Of a stretch of 45,509 nucleotides of DNA, positions 36,425 through 45,212 are shown piece after piece (position 1 is the stretch's first letter; each line of letters starts with the position of its first letter). This stretch comes from Opitutales bacterium (GTDB lineage: Bacteria > Verrucomicrobiota > Verrucomicrobiia > Opitutales > T3Sed10-336), in contig JAFIGF010000160.1 of NCBI GenBank assembly GCA_020831535.1, positions 1 to 45,509 of the forward strand. Reading direction: 5' to 3'. The translations under genes and the position numbers were made by a program. The notes under the pieces are model-generated. The model saw only the letters and a program-made list of their open reading frames with translations. It ran no database searches and was not told the DNA's origin.

Positions 36425-37228
36425 ATGCTACGTGAAATTGGAAAGGCCTTTGCTCTCCTCGCGGTTGTTTTAATCACGACAATCGTCGAAGCAGACGAAT
36501 ACCAGGCTTTTTTCCGAATCAGTTCCATTCCCGGGGATATTACCATTAACAATGAGGAGAATTGGAACCGTGCCTCCTTGCTCGAACAAGACATAACCGA
36601 AGGTGGCGCCTTCGAAGACCAAAAGATTGTGATTCAGAAGGAGATCAACCAAGCCAGCCCCCTGTTGGCCTACCTTACCGCCCTCTCTAACAATTTTCCT
36701 GAAATGGAACTCATTGTTTTCGACCCACAGAACCCCGCCACCCCATTCTTTCATGTGGTTCTTTCGCAGGTTCGGATTCACCAATTCCAACAAAGTCCCA
36801 CCCGCCAGGACCACCAGCAAGAACGGATCACCTTCCGGTATCACACCGCCGAATGGACCTACACCGACTTCCTCATGTGGGGCGATGAGGAAGGTCTTGA
36901 GTATGTGGCCATGTGGGACAACCAAAGCCTTTCCGGAAGCTCCGATAGCCCCGAGGAAGGACATATCCCCGAAGGGGCCTACAAGCTTTTCCGTGAGGGG
37001 TTGCAAGTGGAGAAAACCACCGGGCTGGCAGACTCCCTGCAACTAAGTTGGCCGGCACAGAAAGATGACATCTACGACATTCACGCCTCCACCGACCTTC
37101 AGGACGATTTCGACACCCATATCAAAGCCGTACAAGCCGTCGAAGATGGCACTGTGAGTGCCATTGTTGAAATCCCGGAAGAACACGACCGCATGTTCTT
37201 CATCGTACGCTTACGACTCGAGGAGTAG
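36425..37228 (+). CDS. Exported Hcp-fold protein 2 with C-terminal extension
   Basis: 267 residues. Signal peptide KAFALLAVVLITTIVEA. Hcp-like core to about residue 160: ISSIPGDITI, EDQKIVIQKEINQASPLL, HVVLSQVRIHQF, ERITFRYHTAEWTYTDF. The final strand-rich ~100 residues (LQLSWPAQKDDIYDIHASTD) resemble a beta-sandwich and are absent from gene 1. Downstream of gene 1 on the same strand (38 bp), probably co-transcribed. Function unknown; the two may form mixed rings. Confidence 0.6.
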   Translation: MLREIGKAFALLAVVLITTIVEADEYQAFFRISSIPGDITINNEENWNRASLLEQDITEGGAFEDQKIVIQKEINQASPLLAYLTALSNNFPEMELIVFDPQNPATPFFHVVLSQVRIHQFQQSPTRQDHQQERITFRYHTAEWTYTDFLMWGDEEGLEYVAMWDNQSLSGSSDSPEEGHIPEGAYKLFREGLQVEKTTGLADSLQLSWPAQKDDIYDIHASTDLQDDFDTHIKAVQAVEDGTVSAIVEIPEEHDRMFFIVRLRLEE

Positions 37229-38025
37229 CCCGGAAGCTCAGAGGAACCACCGCTGAGCGTGACACGCCTTCGCCCTCCCGCGGGTGGTGCGTTTTCGGGG
37301 CGGGCGAGGGTCTCTCCGAGCTCGGATGGTTAGATTGCGGGTGCGGATTCTGGCTGGGCGCTTGTTCATCTTCTGTAGGGCTCGCGCTGGTCGCGATGCC
37401 GTCGCGGAGAAAACGTTCGAATGGTTTCATGCACTACCAACCTCCCTGTTTGCCTGCGCCAACCTTTGGCCGAAGCGGGCCTCTTCACGGGCGGCGCTCC
37501 GACGAGCGGAGGCCCTACGAGTGAGCGGATGGTTTTTTCGCAACGGAAACGGTTTGCTGGGGCGACCCCGTGCTATGAGGAAAGAAAAATCCAGAACCCT
37601 CTCCACGTTTCTCTTGCTACGCCGCCTTCGGCCTTAACCTAACTCTTAACTTTTCCTTCCTAATTTCTTCTTGCGGTGGGGGTTCTTGGCGGACGTTAAT
37701 TCACCAGGCGGGTGCGGTCTGGTAACGATTGACAGGTCACCGCGCGAAAGCTCACCGGGACGTTCGCCTTCCCGGTGAGGTGCGTTTTGGGGAGGGCGAG
37801 GGTCTCTCCGAGCTCGGATGGTTAGATTGCGGGTGCGGATTCTTGGTACCGCGGAGCGCAATTCCCTCGCTTTGCCCGGCGGAACTGTAATCTTTCGCCC
37901 CTGGGCAAATCAGGGAGAGAATTCCTCTCCTTCCATTAGCAAGTTTCTCTCATCTATGGTAAGGTTCACTGGGAACACACGAACCCTTCGTCTGATTCTT
38001 CAGAATACCAAACCCTATCCTTCCC
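37229..38025. repeat. Gene-free region with exact 50-bp direct repeat
   Basis: GGGCGAGGGTCTCTCCGAGC and the following 30 bases occur identically at 37302-37351 and 37794-37843, each preceded by GGTGCGTTTT. Before each is a hairpin whose arms differ: ACCACCGC/GCGGGTGGT around 37249-37290 and CTCACCGGG/CCCGGTGAG around 37751-37779. Related sequence in inverted orientation at 29888-29940. The reading frames crossing it are repeat artefacts. No gene, and nothing recognised at 37850-38025. Confidence 0.75.
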
Positions 38026-38247
38026 ATGCAAAAAACCATCCTTGACCTTCCTCACTTGAACCAGCGCATCGATCTCCTCACCAACCAATGGAAGGATTTG
38101 GAAAAATGGATGCAAAATGAGGATATCACCTTCCGCCAACTTTCTCCCGAGGAGGCTTCCCTTCCTACCGACGACCAAACAAGTATGGTGTATCAGGTAA
38201 CCAGTAACAACGAGAAGGTACGGGACTTCCTGCAAAGCACGAAGTAA
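38026..38247 (+). CDS. Small hypothetical protein
   Basis: 73 residues, acidic, probably helical in the first half (LNQRIDLLTNQWKDLEKWM). No family recognised. Lies 50 bp upstream of the isoaspartate methyltransferase gene on the same strand and may share its transcript. Confidence 0.5.
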   Translation: MQKTILDLPHLNQRIDLLTNQWKDLEKWMQNEDITFRQLSPEEASLPTDDQTSMVYQVTSNNEKVRDFLQSTK

Positions 38248-38297
38248 CTTCTCTTTTCACACCAATAGCCGAAGGCTCCTGGCAAACCGTTGGTCCG

Positions 38298-38930
38298 ATG
38301 AAGGCAGAGAAAAAGAAAATGATCGAGGAGCACCTCAAGGGACGCGACATCAACGACCCCGCCGTCCTCCGGGCCATGGAAACAGTGGACCGCTCTCTCT
38401 TCGTTCCGGAAAACCTGCGGCCCTACGCCTATGCGGATCGCCCACTGGCCATCGGCCACCAGCAAACCATCAGCCAACCCTACATCGTCGCCTTCATGGC
38501 CCAGTCCCTGAAGCTCACTTCGGAGGACACTGTCTTCGAAGGCGGGACCGGTTGCGGCTACAACGCCGCCGTTCTCGCGCAAATAGCGAAAACAGTTTAT
38601 TCCGTGGAAGTGATTCCCGAACTGGTTGACACCGCGAAAACGAATCTGGGCAAAACCGGAATCACCAACATTGAAATAAAACAAGGCGATGCCACCCAAG
38701 GCTGGCCCCAAAAGGCCCCCTTCGACGCGATCATCCTCACCGCCGCGCCCCCTTCTCTGCCTCCAATCCTCCCTGAACAACTTAAAGTCGGAGGACGCCT
38801 GCTGGCGCCCCTCGGCAACCAAACGCAAAACCTTGTCCTGTTTCACAAAAATGAAGACGGCCGCTTACAGGAAGAAACCCTCCTCCCCGTCCGCTTCGTC
38901 CCCATGACCGGGGAAGGTCCTTGCGGATAA
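38298..38930 (+). CDS. pcm: Protein-L-isoaspartate O-methyltransferase
   Basis: 210 residues, full length. Repairs damaged aspartyl residues by methylating L-isoaspartate with SAM in the cytoplasm. Family motifs: RSLFVPENL, HQQTISQPYIVAFM (conserved TISQP), SAM motif VFEGGTGCGYNAAVLA (usual form LEIGTGSGY, here with Gly for Ile and Cys for Ser), VYSVEVIPEL and DAIILTAAPPSLP. Confidence 0.93.
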   Translation: MKAEKKKMIEEHLKGRDINDPAVLRAMETVDRSLFVPENLRPYAYADRPLAIGHQQTISQPYIVAFMAQSLKLTSEDTVFEGGTGCGYNAAVLAQIAKTVYSVEVIPELVDTAKTNLGKTGITNIEIKQGDATQGWPQKAPFDAIILTAAPPSLPPILPEQLKVGGRLLAPLGNQTQNLVLFHKNEDGRLQEETLLPVRFVPMTGEGPCG

Positions 38931-38971
38931 AAGGAATACTCCGTCTTTTTCATAAGTCGTTTTTTGGCGAG

Positions 38972-39310
38972 CGACAATTTAAACTCCCCACTGACGACAA
39001 TTAAAACTCCCCATAATTTTTTGGGGTAGTGGTGGTACCAACGCGTCAGCGCTTGTAAAAAAGGGGATGATCTCCAGGTCGCAATATCGAAAGCTAATGC
39101 AACATTACGAAAAGACACAGAACATCGCTGAGAGCACGCTTAAGGCAGGCATGGACCGCAAGGCGGCGGGTAAGTACGGTAACAATGCCGGGGAGGGACC
39201 CGGCGAGCGAGAGAGGGTGCGTTTCTGGCGCACCCAAGAAGATCCGTTTGCGGAGGTTTGGGAGACGTTGGAAGGTTGGCTGGAAGGCAATCCATTGCTG
39301 GAAGCAATGC
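38972..39310 (+). mobile_element. IS21-family relic: left end and istA 5' fragment
   Basis: Two tandem near-identical 19-bp repeats (CGACAATTTAAACTCCCCA 38972-38990; CGACAATTAAAACTCCCCA 38995-39013; 23-bp period) look like the terminal repeats of IS21-type elements. From ATG 39067 the frame reads KTQNIAESTLKAGMDRKAAG, then FWRTQEDPFAEVWETLEGWL, which I recognise as the N-terminus of IstA transposases. Similarity ends at about PLLEA (39300); the rest of istA, istB and the right end are missing. Deletion was probably flush with the terminator of the next operon. Confidence 0.75.
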
Positions 39311-39355
39311 CTTTCCTCCTTATCAAAAACACCTGTGCGGACCGTTCACACCCCC

Positions 39356-39387
39356 AAAAAAAAGCTTTCCCCGGGGAGGGGGAAAGC
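39356..39387 (-). terminator. Terminator of the GH88 operon
   Basis: On the minus strand GCTTTCCCC, loop, GGGGAAAGC, then eight Ts; 29 bp after the Gfo/Idh stop. Confidence 0.9.
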
Positions 39388-39415
39388 CTTTGCAGAATAA
39401 AAAAAACGCTGGTTC

Positions 39416-40570
39416 TCAGGTAAGTTTTTCGAGTTCGACCCACTTGCGCTGTTCCCAGGATTGCAGACCGGCTTCGGCGAGTTGCACGCCTTTGGCGCCT
39501 TCCATGAGGTCGAATTCGTAAGGCTCGTCCAGGGCCACGTGGCGAATGAACATTTCCCACTGGATCTTGAAGGCGTTTTCATACACCTGGGTATCGGGCA
39601 CTTCCTGCCAGCCTTCGAAAAATTTGATCGGCTGGTCGATGTCCGGATTCCAAATCGGTTTTGGCGTAGCGGCCGCAGATTGAACCCAGCATTTACGCAG
39701 ACCGACAATGGCCGATCCCTTAGTCCCATCGACCTGCATGGTCAGGAGATCATCCCGGCGAACACGAACGTTCCAGGAGCTGTTGAAGTGAGCCACGACA
39801 CCGTTCTCCAATTCAAAGGTCGCATAGGCGGAATCGTCAGCGGTGGCCTTGTAGGCTTTGCCCTGCTCATCGTAACGGGTGGGGATGTGAGTCGCCCCAA
39901 GACAGGAAACGGATTTCACCTTGCCGAAGAGATTGTCGATGACGTAGCGCCAGTGGCAAAGCATATCAATGATAATGCCTCCGCCATCTTCCTTGCGGTA
40001 GTTCCAGGAGGGTCTCTGGGCGGGGCGGTCATACTTATCGCCTTCGAAGACCCAGTAACCGAACTCTCCGCGTACCGAGAGGATGTCGCCGAAAAAGCCT
40101 TCGTCCTTGATCATTTGGAATTTTCGCAAACCGGGCAACCAGAGCTTGTCCTGAACGACCCCGTTCTTGATGCCGGCGTCGCGGCAAAGCTGGGCCAGAC
40201 GAACGGCTTCCTTGGTTTCCACCGCAGTGGGCTTTTCACAGTAAACGGCCTTGCCTGCCTTCACCGCTTTTTCGACGAACTTGGCCCGCAACAAAGTGGA
40301 GGAGGCATCGAAGAAAATGTGATTGTCAGGCTTGGCCAGCGCGCTGTCGATATCGGTGGTGTAGTTTTCCACTCCATACGTTTCGGCGAGCGCACGGAGC
40401 TTGTTCTCGTTGCGCCCGGTAAGGGTGGGGACGGGCATGAGAATGAGGTCGTCGGAGACCTTGATTCCGCCTTGCTCGCGAATTGCCAGAATGGAACGGA
40501 CCAAGTGCTGGTTGGTGCCCATGCGCCCGGTGACGCCGTTCATGATGATGCCAATATTTCTAATTTCCAT
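39416..40570 (-). CDS. Gfo/Idh/MocA-family oxidoreductase
   Basis: 384 residues. NAD(P)-binding start NIGIIMNGVTGRMG (Rossmann, glycine-rich but with an unusual MNG in place of GxG), and the family signature AVYCEKPTAVE (about 119-129; E-K-P). C-terminal alpha/beta domain with DMLCHWRYVIDNL. Such enzymes oxidise or reduce sugars and inositols. Last gene of a four-gene operon with a GH88 hydrolase and a cupin; likely handles the released uronate or a derived ketose. Confidence 0.9.
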   Translation of the reverse strand: MEIRNIGIIMNGVTGRMGTNQHLVRSILAIREQGGIKVSDDLILMPVPTLTGRNENKLRALAETYGVENYTTDIDSALAKPDNHIFFDASSTLLRAKFVEKAVKAGKAVYCEKPTAVETKEAVRLAQLCRDAGIKNGVVQDKLWLPGLRKFQMIKDEGFFGDILSVRGEFGYWVFEGDKYDRPAQRPSWNYRKEDGGGIIIDMLCHWRYVIDNLFGKVKSVSCLGATHIPTRYDEQGKAYKATADDSAYATFELENGVVAHFNSSWNVRVRRDDLLTMQVDGTKGSAIVGLRKCWVQSAAATPKPIWNPDIDQPIKFFEGWQEVPDTQVYENAFKIQWEMFIRHVALDEPYEFDLMEGAKGVQLAEAGLQSWEQRKWVELEKLT

Positions 40571-40615
40571 GGTAGTGTGTAGGGATGAAATTCTTAATTT
40601 ACGATAGCTGGAGAG

Positions 40616-41065
40616 TCATTTCTCCGGTTTGTCGGTGCATTGCGGCCAGGCTCCGGCAGGGAGATCGGGCACATCAATGCCCGCCTTGGGAAGCGTTCCC
40701 TCAAGTTCTTGTTTCCAGTGTGCAACATTGCCTGCGGGGCCGTAGCAATAGATCATCTTCATCGGCGTCTTGCCGGTATTGGTCAACTGATGAAAGACCT
40801 GCGGGGGGATGTACGCGGCTTGCCCCCCATTGATAGCTTGTTTTTCCTCACCGAGGCACATTTCGCCCTCCCCTTCAAGGACAAAATAGATTTCCTCCTG
40901 CTCCTGATTATGCCAGGGCACTTGGCCGCCTTCGGGTTCGAGAGTCACGAAACCCATGCAGAAGTTTTCGCATTGGATGGGAGAAACCCCGCCGACCAGA
41001 TTCCGGGTGCGGCGGCGGGCGGGATAGACGTTTCCGTCAATTTTGTTGAGATCAGCAATAATCAT
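40616..41065 (-). CDS. Cupin-domain protein
   Basis: 149 residues. Single cupin barrel: motif 1 VPWHNQEQEEIYFVLEGEGE (His, Glu; metal site) and motif 2 GQAAYIPPQVFHQLTN (His). May be a sugar isomerase-like or metal-binding accessory enzyme; reaction not evident. Lies 36 bp after the GH88 gene. Confidence 0.85.
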   Translation of the reverse strand: MIIADLNKIDGNVYPARRRTRNLVGGVSPIQCENFCMGFVTLEPEGGQVPWHNQEQEEIYFVLEGEGEMCLGEEKQAINGGQAAYIPPQVFHQLTNTGKTPMKMIYCYGPAGNVAHWKQELEGTLPKAGIDVPDLPAGAWPQCTDKPEK

Positions 41066-41101
41066 GGTGCTTTGGAGGTGAAGGTTGCGGTTTTTTTTGG
41101 T

Positions 41102-42481
41102 TCAGGAACCGAAGAAGGTGTAATAGGGTTTGTTATCCACCAAACGCTGGAGGTAGATCGCCAACTCACGGAGATGGTAGTCTCCCCACTGACAGGACTC
41201 CCCGCGAGGGATCTTGGAGTCGGCGGGGATATGGTCCCAACCGTTGGGCCGGTGGTAGATGGAATGCAGGAGCAAGCCCTGGTGCGTCTCATCGGTGCTG
41301 AGATAGGTATCGGTAAACAGCGATTCGGCCACCGTCAACCCGGCCTGCCAATAGCGTTCACCCTCTTTTTTCTCGCCCTTGGCCTTAAGGTAACGCCCCA
41401 ACCGCAGGAGTCCCTGCGCCCCGATGGCCGCGGCGGAACTATCGACAGGCTCGTAGGGGTTGTCGGGATCGGCCGGTTGGTCGAGGTAATTGCCCAGACG
41501 ATGTAATTCCGGTGCGCCGGTATCCCAATACGGAACACCATCAACGGGCGTATGTTCGATAAAGAAATCACAGGAAGCCTTGGCCGCCTTGAGCATCATC
41601 GCTTCGATCTCCGCACGCCCGCCATAAGGTTCGAGCTCGTCGTCGGAGAGGGTTTGCAGAAACTCCAGTTCCTCCGGATACCCGGCCATAATCCAGGAGA
41701 GGCCGCGAGTCCAGGTGGTGAAGGGTGAAAACCCTTGCTGGGAATTTGGCGCACGGAAGTTGCCATCGTTGAGATTGAAAATGGCCTCATGAGTGGTCCG
41801 TCCCCGAATGTCATAATAATCCCGGCCTTCGCCGTAATAGACCGAATACCGGGCGGTGGTGCGGGCATGTTGCAGCAAACGTTCCAGCAGGGAGATTTTC
41901 TTGTCGTTTTCTCCCATCAACACATGCCCGAGTCGATGGCCGACGGCCAAGGAACGAAGGGAGCGAATGGTGTCGGCAAACAGGGAATGGGGTCCATTGA
42001 AGGAGTAAATATACCCTTCGCCATTATGAATTTTGGTCCAGCGATAGGCTTGCACCGCCCCCGAGACTTTAAGGGCAATTTCGTAAAAGTTCTTTTCCCA
42101 CTCGTTCTCCGGAATGACGCCCTCATTCATCAGGCGGAGAAGATTTCCGTAAGTGCTGACGTTGTTGAAGCCGTGGTCGTGAACGCCGAAATGACTGACG
42201 TGGGACGCCATTTGGCGAACCGTCATTTCCTTACCGTATTCCAGCGCCGATTTTTCGCCGGTGGCGTCGTAGTGCAAAATCGCCGAACCATACACAAAGC
42301 CTTCGGTCCACTCGGTCCACCCACGGGTGGTGTACTTCCCCTTTACGGTGTAAACGGGAGCCCCCTTGGTGGTGTCGTACTCGTCGCGGACGAGGGCAAT
42401 TTTCTGGCCACTCAGATCCCACAGACGGCTGAGTTGGGCTTTCAAATCTTCTGGTTTCAGGTTTTCTTTCAGTTTGATCAT
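41102..42481 (-). CDS. Family 88-like glycoside hydrolase (unsaturated glucuronyl hydrolase)
   Basis: 459 residues. Alpha/alpha-barrel pattern of GH88: WTEGFVYGSAILHYDATGE (58-76), VHDHGFNNVSTYG with the catalytic-type Asp (about residue 102), NDGNFRAPNSQQGFSPFTTW and TWTRGLSWIMAGY. GH88 enzymes hydrate the 4,5-unsaturated uronic acid left by polysaccharide lyases. No signal peptide, so it acts on imported oligosaccharides in the cytoplasm. Transcribed 23 bp after the regulator gene. Confidence 0.85.
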   Translation of the reverse strand: MIKLKENLKPEDLKAQLSRLWDLSGQKIALVRDEYDTTKGAPVYTVKGKYTTRGWTEWTEGFVYGSAILHYDATGEKSALEYGKEMTVRQMASHVSHFGVHDHGFNNVSTYGNLLRLMNEGVIPENEWEKNFYEIALKVSGAVQAYRWTKIHNGEGYIYSFNGPHSLFADTIRSLRSLAVGHRLGHVLMGENDKKISLLERLLQHARTTARYSVYYGEGRDYYDIRGRTTHEAIFNLNDGNFRAPNSQQGFSPFTTWTRGLSWIMAGYPEELEFLQTLSDDELEPYGGRAEIEAMMLKAAKASCDFFIEHTPVDGVPYWDTGAPELHRLGNYLDQPADPDNPYEPVDSSAAAIGAQGLLRLGRYLKAKGEKKEGERYWQAGLTVAESLFTDTYLSTDETHQGLLLHSIYHRPNGWDHIPADSKIPRGESCQWGDYHLRELAIYLQRLVDNKPYYTFFGS

Positions 42482-42504
42482 AGAATCGTTGGGTACGGGG
42501 TTTT

Positions 42505-43071
42505 CTAGAAGCGCTTGGCCTTGCGCAAGTGGAGAATAATCAATTTGGAATCCGCCAGAGCCTTGTACGTGTGATGAAGAATGGCATCGAATTGCACCGC
42601 TTCCCCGGCCTTCAGTTCGTAGGTCTGCTCCGGCAAGCTCAAGACCACCTCCCCTTGCAGAACCCAGCAGACTTCATAGTCATCGTGATGAATCTCCGGA
42701 CGGGACACTTCCGCCCCCTTGGAAGCCTGCCCATAAAGGCAGCGAACATTGTCATATTGGATTTCGGAAAAGGCAAACGCCCCCGACTTCCGTTGCCCGG
42801 CAATTTTTTTATGGGAAATCCGGTTTTCTGTGAGGGATAGCAAATCGGTAGCAGTCATGCCGAAAACCCGGGCCAAACGAAAAAGGGTTTCCAACTCGGC
42901 GACAGTCTGGTTTCGTTCCAGCTTGGAGATCACCGCAGGGGAGACACCCGACTGACGGGAAACCTCGGCAATACTCAACCCCTCACGTTTGCGCAATTGT
43001 CGCAAAACACGGAAATCGTACATACCGCTAAAAGAAACTTCAGGGGAAGGAATGGGCGGGGGCATAAACAT
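42505..43071 (-). CDS. Xre-type transcription regulator with cupin sensor domain
   Basis: 188 residues. HTH (about 25-75): RQLRKREGLSIAEVSRQSGV, SPAVISKLERNQ. C-terminal cupin_2 domain (about 125-180): HHDDYEVCWVLQGEVVLSLP, LKAGEAVQFDAILHHTYKA. Such proteins sense a small molecule and control the adjacent catabolic genes. First gene of the operon and divergent from the KDPG aldolase gene, so it probably controls both from the 84-bp gap. The true start may be the later Met at residue 17 (MYDFRVLRQL). Confidence 0.88.
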   Translation of the reverse strand: MFMPPPIPSPEVSFSGMYDFRVLRQLRKREGLSIAEVSRQSGVSPAVISKLERNQTVAELETLFRLARVFGMTATDLLSLTENRISHKKIAGQRKSGAFAFSEIQYDNVRCLYGQASKGAEVSRPEIHHDDYEVCWVLQGEVVLSLPEQTYELKAGEAVQFDAILHHTYKALADSKLIILHLRKAKRF

Positions 43072-43154
43072 TCTTCAAATAGAAAAATACCCCTTTTTGT
43101 GATTGTCAAGGAAATATATTGCTTTTTTGTCCAGATTTGTGTACCTCTCCTCTT
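43072..43154. promoter_or_regulatory. Divergent control region of the uronate locus
   Basis: AT-rich gap between the regulator and aldolase genes. TTGACA on the minus strand at 43112-43107 is a good -35, but the best -10 (TATTTT) is 14 bp on, short of the usual distance. No clear inverted operator seen. Confidence 0.45.
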
Positions 43155-43781
43155 ATGGAAAGAATTACCCAAACCCGTCTTGTTCCGGTTGCTGTTATTC
43201 ACGATGTCGCTGACGCCGTTCCCCTGGCCCGTACGCTGGCGGCCTGTGGCGTTGATTTAATCGAAGTCACGTTTCGCACGCCGGCGGCGGTGGAGGCGAT
43301 TCGCGCGATTCGCGCGGAGCTTCCGGAAATGATGGTAGGTGCGGGGACGCTCCTCGATATTTACCAGGTCGAGGAGGCAGTCAAAGCGGGAGCGCTTTTT
43401 GGCGTTTCTCCGGGAATCAATCGTAGCGTGGTGGAAAAAGCGCATGAACTCGACCTGCCTTTCATCCCCGGCGCCTGCACTCCCTCAGACGTGGAAAAAG
43501 GCCTTTCCATGGGGTGCAAATTGCTAAAATTTTTCCCGGCGGAAGCAGCCGGCGGCATTCCCATGCTGAAAGCCATGGCCGGCCCCTACCAACACACCGG
43601 TCTCAAGTTTATTCCCCTCGGCGGGGTCAAGGCAAACAACGCCGCCGACTACATCAAATTGCCTACTGTCGCAGCGATCGGAGGTTCCTGGTTTATCGAC
43701 GCGAAACTGATTCAGGTCAAAAACTGGATGGAAATCAAAAAGCTCACGATGGAAGCGGTGCAAATGGTTCAGCAGGACTGA
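43155..43781 (+). CDS. eda: KDPG/KHG aldolase (2-dehydro-3-deoxyphosphogluconate aldolase)
   Basis: 208 residues from the ATG at 43155; the open frame extends 12 codons upstream without similarity. Class I aldolase that cleaves KDPG to pyruvate and glyceraldehyde 3-phosphate, the last step of uronate breakdown and of the Entner-Doudoroff route. Motifs: LIEVTFRTPAAVEAIR (Glu), VGAGTLLD, and CKLLKFFPAEAAGG with the Schiff-base lysine before FFPAE, then IPLGGV. Its 3' end overlaps the next, convergent gene by 38 bp. Confidence 0.95.
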   Translation: MERITQTRLVPVAVIHDVADAVPLARTLAACGVDLIEVTFRTPAAVEAIRAIRAELPEMMVGAGTLLDIYQVEEAVKAGALFGVSPGINRSVVEKAHELDLPFIPGACTPSDVEKGLSMGCKLLKFFPAEAAGGIPMLKAMAGPYQHTGLKFIPLGGVKANNAADYIKLPTVAAIGGSWFIDAKLIQVKNWMEIKKLTMEAVQMVQQD

Positions 43782-44931
43782 CCGTTTTCAGGTACTGAAT
43801 TTCTCCCGACTCCTGACTTTCGCGAGCGGCGCTGGCGGCTTCGGCGGCACATTTCGCGTCCTGCAAGCCTGCGGCAGGAAAATCCTCCGAGGGCTTTCGC
43901 ACTGAGGCGAGAAAGGCTTCCAGACTGCTTCGCCAACCTTGGTCGCGCAGGAAGTTTGGAATGATTTTCGCCCAACGCGCATCCTCTTCCAACAAGGACT
44001 CTCCCGGAGCCAAATTGCTTACCTTCTGCCGGGCTTGCCAGGCTTTCCGGCGAAGCTTTCGTAATCCTTGGGCCCCCTGCCCTTTTAACCAATCAGCCGC
44101 TTCCACAGGCAAGTCCTTCCGGATAATCCCGGGAAAGGTCGACCGAAAGGCTTCATCGGGATAGCCAAAAGCACAGACCTCGACATAATCCTCCACTGTC
44201 ACCCCACCTCGCTCGTTGATCGCCTCCATCCTTTCCTTAGGCATGTCCATGGTTCCATGACCACTGAAGATCAAGCTTACCGGAACCCCATTGGTCATTT
44301 GCAAAAGAAGAGAATCATCATCGGGACGACTCCGGATAGCATAGACACTGGCAATCTCGGCCCCAGTGAACCAACGGGCCAAGTCAAAGAAATGACATAC
44401 ATCAACCCGCATCAAAGCTCCCGGGGGATAGCCAATGGCCCAACGCCAAGCGTCATCGGTCATACGAAGGAAGAGATTTCTGGCACCTCCGACCTGATCC
44501 AAAAGCCTCTTGGCTTCTTGGTAGGCAGGGGAAAACCGCTTTTGAAACCCCATCCACACCTTGCTCCCGCAGGCTTTTTCCTGCGCCAGAAGGCCGTCAA
44601 TGTCCTCAGAGGAACCACCTCCGGGTTTTTCTAAATACACCTTTTTGCCCGCCTTGAGAGCTTCCGCACAAAGAAGCGCTTGTTGGTCATCCCGCACTGC
44701 AATCACTACCGCCTCAACCGCAGGATCGTCCCAAAGATCCTTAACCCTGCCAGTACCTTTCGCCCTGGAATAAGCGGCAGCCTTCGAGCGACGGTCTTCG
44801 TCGAGGTCACAAACCCATCGCAAATCAGCCAAAGAGGATTGATGCAAATTCGGCAAATGGGTTATACAGGCAAAATTTCCACACCCCACCAGGCCGACCC
44901 CAACGGGTTTTACTTTGAATTCTTTGGTCAT
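43744..44931 (-). CDS. Second Gfo/Idh/MocA-family oxidoreductase
   Basis: 395 residues. Rossmann start VGLVGCGNFACITHLPNL (GxGxxA-like), EKP motif KVYLEKPGGG, and RVDVCHFFDLARWFTG for the second domain. Long C-terminal extension after about residue 280 (KDLPVEAADWLKGQGAQGLR). Convergent with and overlapping the aldolase gene by 38 bp. Substrate unknown. Confidence 0.9.
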   Translation of the reverse strand: MTKEFKVKPVGVGLVGCGNFACITHLPNLHQSSLADLRWVCDLDEDRRSKAAAYSRAKGTGRVKDLWDDPAVEAVVIAVRDDQQALLCAEALKAGKKVYLEKPGGGSSEDIDGLLAQEKACGSKVWMGFQKRFSPAYQEAKRLLDQVGGARNLFLRMTDDAWRWAIGYPPGALMRVDVCHFFDLARWFTGAEIASVYAIRSRPDDDSLLLQMTNGVPVSLIFSGHGTMDMPKERMEAINERGGVTVEDYVEVCAFGYPDEAFRSTFPGIIRKDLPVEAADWLKGQGAQGLRKLRRKAWQARQKVSNLAPGESLLEEDARWAKIIPNFLRDQGWRSSLEAFLASVRKPSEDFPAAGLQDAKCAAEAASAARESQESGEIQYLKTVSPAEPFAPLPS

Positions 44932-45212
44932 ATTTACTGGTCTGGGAAAAGCTAAAAAATCAGGCAGAAAAGTCGTTCCAACAAAAAGATAACTAGGATA
45001 ACGAAAGATCTCTTAGCCGTCGCCCCGCTTTTGCGTCAAAAAACCACTCTTTTGCCCCGAGTCGTACCTTGGTTAACTCCATTCCCAAAGGGAGACCCTA
45101 TTCTTGGAACACTTGACTCCGGTGAAGTTTGTTTGGCCCTCTAAGGTTTTGTCAATATATAAGTATATAGAACTTATTTTGATTTGCCTGAATCTCCAGA
45201 TGGCCCTTTTCT
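44932..45212. other. Intergenic region near right edge
   Basis: No gene seen. A perfect inverted repeat ATAAGT-N7-ACTTAT at 45159-45177 lies in an AT-rich stretch. Confidence 0.4.

Noticed and set aside
37284..37861. Open frames on both strands rich in Arg and Pro
   Set aside because: They coincide with the 50-bp repeat family and its hairpins; the same peptides recur wherever the repeat occurs.
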